Assembly: GCA_937920255.1 (NCBI GenBank)
Contig: CALDSL010000467.1
Span: 1-7,015, forward strand
DNA: 7,015 nt
Direction of reading: 5' to 3'
Source of the DNA: an uncultured Anaerolineaceae bacterium
GTDB taxonomy: Bacteria > Chloroflexota > Anaerolineae > Anaerolineales > Anaerolineaceae
The notes beneath the pieces were generated by a model. The model ran no database searches. It worked only from the letters and a program-made list of their open reading frames with translations, and had not been told where the DNA came from. Shown piece by piece: positions 1 to 4,842 of this stretch (position 1 is its first letter; every line of letters begins with the position of its first letter). The translations under genes were made by a program, and so were the position numbers.

Positions 1-52
1 CGCGAAGCTGCTGATCACCGACGCTGAGTGGGTGATCGCGCACATGCAGTAG
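1..52 (+). CDS. C-terminal end of an unrecognised protein (partial)
   Basis: The second reading frame is open from the window edge to a TAG at 50-52. It encodes the last 16 residues, AKLLITDAEWVIAHMQ. A strong intrinsic terminator starts 24 bases after the stop, which supports this being the true end of a transcribed gene. Codon use (GCG, AAG, CTG, ATC, ACC, GAC) matches the high-GC genes nearby. The tail is too short to name a family. Confidence 0.6.
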   Translation, partial: AKLLITDAEWVIAHMQ

Positions 53-76
53 CGCGTTCGGTAGTTCAGGTACAAA

Positions 77-110
77 GAGGGCGGGCCGGTGACGGCCCGC
101 CCTTCTTATT
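77..110 (+). terminator. Rho-independent terminator of the upstream gene
   Basis: A perfect 9-bp GC stem pairs 79-87 (GGGCGGGCC) with 94-102 (GGCCCGCCC) around a 6-nt loop (88-93). It can be extended by A78-T103 and a G-T wobble at 77/104. The T-rich tail TTCTTATTT follows at 103-111. It lies just after the partial gene ending at 52 and points the same way. Confidence 0.88.
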
Positions 111-118
111 TGATAACT

Positions 119-240
119 CGCACAAAAGCGCACCGCGAAGGTGCGAAGTACGCTAAGAAAAACGCGAAGCAAAACGTTTTAAAATTTCTTCGCGTTTCCT
201 TCGCGCTCTTCGCTTCTTCGCGGTGAAATCTTTTTGCGTG
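119..240. repeat. Long imperfect palindromic intergenic repeat
   Basis: The left half (about 119-169) and right half (about 188-240) are imperfect reverse complements. CACCGCGAAG at 131-140 matches CTTCGCGGTG at 216-225, and AAACGCGAAG at 160-169 matches CTTCGCGTTT at 188-197. A GCGAAG-type word recurs through both arms. The apex (170-187) is AT-rich and contains the palindrome AAAACGTTTT. Transcription would give one long hairpin. No reading frame with coding character is present and no target-site duplication is obvious. It sits between the upstream terminator and the next promoter. I recall similar 'TTCGCG...CTTCGCGGTGAAA' strings as dispersed repeats in environmental bacteria, but could not check this. 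Confidence 0.75.
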
Positions 241-262
241 GCCCGTAAAGCACGACCGGCTT

Positions 263-291
263 TTAAAGCATTCCCCAATTTCCTGTACAAT
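263..291 (+). promoter_or_regulatory. Probable promoter of the 697-aa lipoprotein gene
   Basis: A good -10 hexamer TACAAT lies at 286-291. A weak -35 hexamer TTAAAG (263-268, three of six consensus positions) is exactly 17 bp upstream. Transcription would start near 298 and leave a leader of about 27 nt containing the purine-rich AGGAAAGGA ribosome-binding region. The weak -35 box limits certainty. Confidence 0.45.
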
Positions 292-324
292 AACGATGTA
301 TCAACCGGTGAGGAAAGGAAACAC

Positions 325-2418
325 ATGCGTCGTTTGGGGTGGCGTTGGCTGGTGATCATACTGCTGACCCTGCAGGCCTGCGCGCCGGGGCCGACGGGCA
401 CCCCTACCCCGGTGCAGCCTGTGCCACCCGAACCGCCGGTTGAGCCGACCTTTACCCTGCCCCCGCTGCCGCCCGCACCCAGCGGCACCCCGCGCGCCAC
501 AAGCACGGCGGAGGTGGAGGGGATTCCTTCCGAAGACGGTACGCCCGTACCGGCCGTGTCTCCCACCCCCTTCCCCACCGCCGGCACGGTGGGCATCCAG
601 GCCTTTCACCGCAGCGGGCAGACGTTTCTCACCTGGGGCGAGTTGCCGGGTGGCGACGGGGGCGAACGCTACCATGTCTACCGCTCACAGCGGCCGATCA
701 ATGCCGAAAATTTGAGCCAGGCGGAGCTGCTGGCCGAGCTGCCGCGTGGCTCGGCCAACTTCCTCGCCGGGCGCATGATCGACCCGGCCGGGGGCGGCTG
801 GGGACAGCGGTTTTTCCTGCGCCTCACCCACCCCGGCACCGGCCAGGAAGTGCCGCCCGGGCAGGGCCTGTTCGTGTGGACGCCTTCTCGGGATGACCTG
901 GGCGGCGAAGGCGTGGGCGTAGGGTACTATGCCGTCACCATCCTGCTGCCGGACGGCGAAGAGATCCTGCCCGGCGGTTATGCCAGCGCCGCGGTCAGCG
1001 AGGTGGTGGCCGACCCGCTGCCGGTGGACACCGGCCCGCTGCTGGGCGCCGGCACGCACGTCATGCTCCAGTACCTGGACCTGAACATCTGGAACCCCAC
1101 CTTCCACGCCCCCAACCGGCTGAACGATTACTATGGGATGAACCCATCCGACCCGGCCGCGCGCCATTCGATCCAGTACGCGTTCGACTACGTGATCTAC
1201 GACCCGGTATGCCCCGCGCGGCGCGACCCCGCGCCGGTGGTGCTGGTGCTGCAAGACGGCCCACCGGTGATCCGGCCGGAACTGATCGGCGCCTGCGCCT
1301 ACAAGATCATCCCCATGGACAGCGGCGACACGGCCTGGTTTGGATTCGCGCAAGACCAGGACTACCGCCAGGCCACCCTGCCGGAGCGCGAAAATGAGAT
1401 CGCCAACTTCACCGAGCAGCGCATCCTGCGCATGGTGTACGACCTGGTGCGCCAGCCGGCCGGCCCAGTGGCCGCCGACCCGCAGCGCATCTATGTGGTG
1501 GGCAGCGGCAGCGGCGCGGGCGGAGCGCTGGCGCTGGCGCTGCGCTACCCCAACGTGTTCGCCGCCGCCTACGTGCGCGAACCGGTCAGCGATTATTCCG
1601 CCATGAGCACCGATCGGATTTTGGAACTCACCCGCCGCTGGGGGCGGCGCGGCATGGGCCTGCCGGTGGTGATCCGCGCGCCGGGCAACTGGGCTACGCC
1701 GCTGCAGCGTTACGCCGGCACGCCCATCTGGCGCTGGCAGGATCTCAACCGCGGGTTGTCGCTGCTGCCCCTGCCCGCCGCGCCGGTCACCGTCTCAGCG
1801 GTGCTGGAAAGCGAAATGAGCCTGTGGGGCAGCCAGGTGGCGCCGGCTTTTACCGCGCTCAATAATGGGCAGCATACCTGGGGCGGCTGGATCGCCCCAC
1901 CCGAGCAGCCGATCCCGGATTGGGGCGGGCTGCCGCCCAACCTGAAGCCCGACACGCGCGGGCAGCCCTTTGCCGGGTTCAACGTGATCCGCGATGAAAG
2001 CGTGCCTGGCATGAGCGGCGGCAATCTGGGCGGCAGCATCCCGCCGCGCGGCCCGGCCAGCTACAACCAGACTATCCTGTGGTCGTCTTCGTGGCTCAAC
2101 TGGGACGGCCCGCCGATCGACACGCCGGCGGCGTGGGAGATGAGCCTGTGCGCCGTCAGCACCGGCGAGCCGCGCTCGTGCGGTTCGGGGGAAACGCAGC
2201 GCATCAACATTACTCCGCGCCGGCTGCAGCGCTTTCGCATCATCCCCGGGCAGGAGTACGTGTGGACCAGCCGGCGCATCAGCGACGGCAGCGTTGCCGA
2301 CAGCGGCCGGGTGATCGCCACCAACGCCGGGCTGGTGACGGTCCGCAACCTGCTGGTATTTCCCGACGGCATCCGGCTGCGCATCGAGCCGGCAGTCGGC
2401 GGAAACGATCAGCGCTGA
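325..2418 (+). CDS. Large secreted lipoprotein, FN3-like plus alpha/beta-hydrolase-like
   Basis: The 697-aa protein begins with a lipoprotein signal: two Arg, a hydrophobic stretch at 8-17 and lipobox LQAC with Cys19. A Pro/Thr-rich spacer runs to about residue 88, then a fibronectin-III-like segment to about 230. Residues about 245-520 resemble secreted esterase/PHB-depolymerase-type alpha/beta hydrolases: a strand PVVLVLQDG at 304-312, DPQRIYVVG before the nucleophile turn, ALALALRYP at 401-409, and a candidate catalytic His517 in GQHTW. About 550-697 is a beta-rich Trp-containing tail. The elbow reads G-S-G-S-G-A-G-G (393-400), not G-x-S-x-G, so activity is doubtful. ATG 325 is chosen because AGGAAAGGA precedes it and it gives a clean signal peptide; the longer GTG start at 223 lies in the palindromic repeat. 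The substrate is unknown. The fold call is by eye. Confidence 0.8.
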   Translation: MRRLGWRWLVIILLTLQACAPGPTGTPTPVQPVPPEPPVEPTFTLPPLPPAPSGTPRATSTAEVEGIPSEDGTPVPAVSPTPFPTAGTVGIQAFHRSGQTFLTWGELPGGDGGERYHVYRSQRPINAENLSQAELLAELPRGSANFLAGRMIDPAGGGWGQRFFLRLTHPGTGQEVPPGQGLFVWTPSRDDLGGEGVGVGYYAVTILLPDGEEILPGGYASAAVSEVVADPLPVDTGPLLGAGTHVMLQYLDLNIWNPTFHAPNRLNDYYGMNPSDPAARHSIQYAFDYVIYDPVCPARRDPAPVVLVLQDGPPVIRPELIGACAYKIIPMDSGDTAWFGFAQDQDYRQATLPERENEIANFTEQRILRMVYDLVRQPAGPVAADPQRIYVVGSGSGAGGALALALRYPNVFAAAYVREPVSDYSAMSTDRILELTRRWGRRGMGLPVVIRAPGNWATPLQRYAGTPIWRWQDLNRGLSLLPLPAAPVTVSAVLESEMSLWGSQVAPAFTALNNGQHTWGGWIAPPEQPIPDWGGLPPNLKPDTRGQPFAGFNVIRDESVPGMSGGNLGGSIPPRGPASYNQTILWSSSWLNWDGPPIDTPAAWEMSLCAVSTGEPRSCGSGETQRINITPRRLQRFRIIPGQEYVWTSRRISDGSVADSGRVIATNAGLVTVRNLLVFPDGIRLRIEPAVGGNDQR

Positions 2419-2424
2419 GCAGGG

Positions 2425-3180
2425 TTACTCCCCGCCGCCGCGCGCCAGCCTGGTTACGGTTTCGGCCAGCGCTTCGAACATCTCTTCCTGCTGCTGCTCG
2501 CTGGCGGTTTCAGTACCCTGACCGGTAAAACGCAGCGAATCGTTGAACATATCCGCGGAGCCGGCCGGCAGGTTGACCTTCCACATAAACGACTGGTAGC
2601 GCCCGGTCCACTGCTTGAGCATTTCCAGTTCATCCGCGTTCAGGTCGCCCTGCGCCAGCACCTTGTTGCGGATGCACTCCTGCAGCAGGTAGCCGCCGTC
2701 GGCGTACAGGTACAACCGCTGGCAAATGCCGGCGATGCCGCCCGAACGCTCCCACACCGCCACCACCGGGCGGTCGCTGGCCTGGGGCTGAGCCGGGGCA
2801 TAGCGGTAGTGATCGCCCCCGCGGTTCGAATGCACTTCCAGCATCCCGTCAGGTGTAGCGAAGATCATCAGGTACCCGGGGGTAATGGTTTGCGCGCAAA
2901 CCTCCTCCGGCTCGGGCAGTCCCAGGCAGGCGTCGGGCCATTCCACCTCGCGGTATTCCTGCAGGGTCAACTGTTCGGCAGTCAGGTTCAGGTCGTCCGC
3001 CAGGGCGGCCTGAACCGCGTCCAGCGCGCCGGGGCGGGTCTCCAGGCCCTTGGCGCCCTCTGTGGGCGCGCTGCCCCCGCCGGGTAAAAAGTCGGGCAGC
3101 GCCGCGCAGCCGGCCAGCGCCACAAGCATCACCGCAAACAGCGCCACCGGCATCAGGTTGATCCATCGAATTTTCCGCAT
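2425..3180 (-). CDS. Lipoprotein with W-P-D-x-C-L-G-L motif domain
   Basis: The 251-aa protein has a type II signal peptide: MRKIR, a hydrophobic core at 11-23 and lipobox LAGC with Cys25. A short Gly/Pro-rich linker follows. Residues about 52-128 form a small domain with E80-W-P-D-A-C85-L-G-L, Cys95 and T-P-G-Y103, ending in a HYRY strand. I recall this 'VxWPDxCLGLP...C...TPGY' pattern from uncharacterised exported proteins of Chloroflexi and cyanobacteria; Cys85 and Cys95 could form a disulfide. A second part (about 137-215) has VAVWERSGGIAGICQRL, and a charged helical tail ends the protein. The ATG at 3178-3180 follows a good AGGGAG site with a 5-nt gap. It converges with the larger lipoprotein and is divergent from the PPK2 gene. 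The function is unknown; a role at the outer surface is inferred only from the lipid anchor. Confidence 0.82.
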   Translation of the reverse strand: MRKIRWINLMPVALFAVMLVALAGCAALPDFLPGGGSAPTEGAKGLETRPGALDAVQAALADDLNLTAEQLTLQEYREVEWPDACLGLPEPEEVCAQTITPGYLMIFATPDGMLEVHSNRGGDHYRYAPAQPQASDRPVVAVWERSGGIAGICQRLYLYADGGYLLQECIRNKVLAQGDLNADELEMLKQWTGRYQSFMWKVNLPAGSADMFNDSLRFTGQGTETASEQQQEEMFEALAETVTRLARGGGE

Positions 3181-3224
3181 TCCATCTCCCTCGCGGCCAT
3201 GCGAACAGCAAAGCCGCCATATTC

Positions 3225-3253
3225 ATTATGGCATAGACGCGCCATGGGGGGAA
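3225..3253 (-). promoter_or_regulatory. Probable promoter of the 251-aa lipoprotein gene
   Basis: Read on the minus strand there is an extended -10, TGCCATAAT, with the hexamer at 3225-3230. A weak TTCCCC -35 sits at 3248-3253 after a 17-bp spacer. Transcription would start near 3218, giving a leader of about 38 nt with the AGGGAG ribosome-binding site. The TGn extension partly compensates for the poor -35. Confidence 0.4.
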
Positions 3254-3292
3254 TATGTTCCGAAAAAAGCCTCCCCCGTCCGGGATTTGGGC

Positions 3293-3298
3293 TATAGT
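3293..3298 (+). promoter_or_regulatory. Candidate -10 box for the PPK2 gene
   Basis: TATAGT at 3293-3298 is the best -10-like hexamer in the 198-bp divergent region on this strand, and would give a leader of about 75 nt. No convincing -35 lies 16-18 bp upstream; that stretch is C-rich. The call is tentative. Confidence 0.28.
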
Positions 3299-3378
3299 TA
3301 ATCATTCGAACCCATCATTTTCCGCGCTGTGGAAACAGCCCGCCCCTACGTACAAACCGAACAAATAGGAGGAGGCGT

Positions 3379-4203
3379 ATGGACCGTTATCGTATCAAGC
3401 CCAATACGGATGTTGATCTGAAAGACTTTGACCCGGACGAAACCAAAGCCTGGGACGGTTCGAAGGATGATGCCAAAGAAAAACAGGTGAAGCTTTCCGC
3501 CCGGCTGGACGAGCTGCAGGCCACCCTGTACGCCGAGCACAAGCACCCGGTGCTGGTGGTGATTCAGGCGCCGGACACGGGCGGCAAAGACGGCACCATC
3601 CGCGCCGTGTTCGAAGGCGTCAACCCGCAGGGCGTGCGCATCGCCAACTTCAAGACCCCCACCCCCATCGAGCTGGAGCATGACTACCTGTGGCGCGTCC
3701 ACGCCCAAACCCCCGGCAAGGGGCAGATCGTGGTCTTCAACCGCTCGCATTATGAGGATGTTCTGGTGGTGCGCGTACACGCCCTGGTACCGGAAGATGT
3801 GTGGAAGAAGCGCTACGAGCATATCAACAACTTCGAGCGCATGCTGGCCGACGAGGGCACCACGATCATCAAGTTCTATCTACATATCAGCCCGGAAGAG
3901 CAGGAGCAGCGCCTGCTGGAACGGCTGGAAGAACCGGCCAAGCGCTGGAAATTCAATCCCGGCGATCTGGAAGAACGCAAGCTATGGTCGCAGTACCGCA
4001 AGGCGTATGAAGCCATGCTGAGCAAGACCAGCACCGATTGGGCGCCGTGGTACGTGATCCCCGCCAACCGCAACTGGTATCGCAACCTGCTCATTTCCTC
4101 CATCCTGGTGGACACGCTGGAAAAACTCGACCCGCAGTATCCCAAGTTTGAAGGCGACGTGGAGGAAATGAAAGCGCTGTTGAAGGCGGCCAAAGCCGAA
4201 TAA
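3379..4203 (+). CDS. ppk2: Polyphosphate kinase 2 family (polyP:nucleotide phosphotransferase)
   Basis: The 274-aa cytoplasmic enzyme belongs to the single-domain PPK2 family, which moves phosphate between inorganic polyphosphate and nucleotides. Walker A is A64-P-D-T-G-G-K70-D-G-T-I. Walker B follows a hydrophobic strand (IVVF, 117-120) as N121-R-S-H-Y-E-D127, continuing VLVVRVH. The Arg/Lys-rich lid is K188-R-W-K-F-N-P-G-D-L-E-E-R200. The C-terminal signature W221-A-P-W-Y-V-I-P-A-N-R-N-W-Y is complete. Length and the short N-terminal region fit the 'PPK2-related' group of about 270 aa, so one intact domain and no fusion. AGGAGGAGG (3367-3375) just before the ATG is the strongest ribosome-binding site in the window and predicts high expression. 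The gene is monocistronic, with a strong terminator 16 nt after its stop. Whether it favours AMP, ADP or GDP cannot be read from the sequence. Confidence 0.95.
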   Translation: MDRYRIKPNTDVDLKDFDPDETKAWDGSKDDAKEKQVKLSARLDELQATLYAEHKHPVLVVIQAPDTGGKDGTIRAVFEGVNPQGVRIANFKTPTPIELEHDYLWRVHAQTPGKGQIVVFNRSHYEDVLVVRVHALVPEDVWKKRYEHINNFERMLADEGTTIIKFYLHISPEEQEQRLLERLEEPAKRWKFNPGDLEERKLWSQYRKAYEAMLSKTSTDWAPWYVIPANRNWYRNLLISSILVDTLEKLDPQYPKFEGDVEEMKALLKAAKAE

Positions 4204-4218
4204 AGGGAATAGAACATG

Positions 4219-4263
4219 ACCGGTTGGGTTCGCCCTCGTGGGGCGAACCCAACCGGTTTTTTT
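4219..4263 (+). terminator. Strong terminator of the PPK2 gene
   Basis: A perfect 17-bp stem pairs 4219-4235 with 4241-4257 around the loop TCGTG. It is followed by an unbroken run of T to 4263. It starts 16 nt after the PPK2 stop codon and ends directly against the stop codon of the convergent YHS gene. On the minus strand there is no T tract after the hairpin, so it should act mainly on PPK2 transcripts. The core GGGGCGAACCCA (4240-4251) differs at one base from GGGGCGGACCCA in the inverted repeat at 4499-4648. Confidence 0.93.
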
Positions 4264-4467
4264 CTACGGGTTTCCGCCGCCGCCGCCGGCCTCGGCGGGG
4301 TGCGAACCCAGGGTATCATCCCCGTGAATGTACTTCGCGGGGTTGCGGTCGAACTCGCGCTTGCAGCCGGGAGCGCAGAAGTAATACGTCTGTCCTTCGT
4401 ATTCGGATGTGATCGTGGCGGTTTCGGTGTCCACGTCCATCATGCAAACCGGATCTTTTACCTTCAT
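4264..4467 (-). CDS. YHS-domain small metal-binding protein
   Basis: The 67-aa cytoplasmic protein is almost entirely one YHS domain. It has D5-P-V-C8-M-M-D-V, then Y23-E-G-Q-T-Y-Y-F-C31-A-P-G-C35-K, F39 and a closing P43-A-K-Y46. Cys8, Cys31 and Cys35 are the residues expected to bind metal. The usual 'DPVCGM' has Met in place of Gly at residue 9. YHS modules occur alone or in copper/heavy-metal ATPases and oxygenases. Here no metal transporter is adjacent, so the partner is unknown. The tail after residue 48 is His/Gly-rich and ends in five Gly, looking disordered; its three His could add metal affinity (inference). GAGGAGG lies 8 nt before the ATG. The stop codon abuts the T tract of the PPK2 terminator. 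Confidence 0.9.
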   Translation of the reverse strand: MKVKDPVCMMDVDTETATITSEYEGQTYYFCAPGCKREFDRNPAKYIHGDDTLGSHPAEAGGGGGNP

Positions 4468-4498
4468 TCAGCAATCCTCCTCGAATGTTTCGCTCTTT

Positions 4499-4648
4499 GT
4501 AGGGGCGGACCCACGTGTCCGCCCGCTAGAACGAAACCCATTAAGAATTCTCGCAGGCATAAAACCTTCCTGAAAAGGCGATGTTTATACCTACGAAGAT
4601 GTTAATAGGTCATCACCGCAGCGGGCGGACACGTGGGTCCGCCCCTAC
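4499..4648. repeat. MITE-like element with 29-bp perfect inverted repeats
   Basis: The left arm 4499-4527 and right arm 4620-4648 are exact 29-bp reverse complements, with a 92-bp AT-richer spacer (4528-4619). Each arm is itself a small hairpin (GGGCGGAC, 6-nt loop, GTCCGCCC) centred on CACGTG. The element therefore has two levels of palindrome. No transposase is inside and no target-site duplication is clear at the ends. It sits between the YHS gene and the channel gene, which are transcribed away from each other. It looks like a non-autonomous mobile or dispersed intergenic repeat; copy number elsewhere cannot be seen here. Confidence 0.82.
4584..4613 (-). promoter_or_regulatory. Tentative promoter of the YHS gene inside the repeat
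   Basis: On the minus strand ATGACC (4608-4613) and TATAAA (4584-4589) are separated by 18 bp. They would start transcription near 4577 and give a leader of about 110 nt containing the left hairpin arm (4499-4527). This lies inside the spacer of the inverted-repeat element. It is the best candidate seen, but the match is only moderate. Confidence 0.25.
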
Positions 4649-4670
4649 GGATCAACTTCGTGGCCCTATG

Positions 4671-4699
4671 GCCTGCCCGCGTAAAGCGCGGCAGGTTTT
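4671..4699 (+). terminator. Terminator-like hairpin upstream of the channel promoter
   Basis: CCTGCC (4672-4677) pairs with GGCAGG (4690-4695), extended inward by CGC/GCG across one bulged C and closed by the loop GTAAA. TTTT follows at 4696-4699. GTAAA (4681-4685) could instead pair with TTTAC (4697-4701), giving an alternative fold. No plus-strand gene directly upstream needs it, since PPK2 already has a terminator. It may insulate the channel promoter or be part of a repeat. Confidence 0.4.
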
Positions 4700-4755
4700 A
4701 CCAGTAACGTGGGCCTACTGTGCCCTAAGTATAGAACATTTTCCGCTACACCATC

Positions 4756-4784
4756 TTGAAGCCCGCCCTTGCGTTGCCTATAAT
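4756..4784 (+). promoter_or_regulatory. Sigma-70-type promoter of the channel gene
   Basis: TTGAAG (4756-4761) and a perfect TATAAT (4779-4784) are separated by exactly 17 bp, the best promoter in the window. Transcription should start near 4791, giving a leader of about 52 nt. The TTG of the -35 box is also the first possible start codon of the long open frame, which argues strongly against translation beginning there. Confidence 0.85.
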
Positions 4785-4842
4785 CAATCAACACCATAAA
4801 CAATCTCCATTTTGTACCGCCGCGCTGGAAAAGGGGGCCTTC

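Noticed and set aside
245..265. Similarity between GTAAAGC-type sequence here and at 4679-4700
   Set aside because: The match is short and needs gaps; it may be chance in GC-rich DNA.
223..324. In-frame GTG start extending the large lipoprotein by 34 residues
   Set aside because: It lies inside the palindromic repeat and upstream of the candidate promoter, lacks a ribosome-binding site, and would bury the lipoprotein signal peptide that begins at 325.
4218..4264. Bidirectional terminator serving both PPK2 and YHS genes
   Set aside because: On the minus strand the hairpin is preceded by A's and followed by no T tract, so intrinsic termination is supported only for the plus strand.
4499..4648. 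Complete insertion sequence
   Set aside because: The 92-bp interior has no transposase or other coding frame.
4756..4842. In-frame TTG start extending the channel by 29 residues
   Set aside because: The TTG is the -35 hexamer of a strong promoter, so it would not be in the mRNA. ATG 4843 has a purine-rich site upstream.
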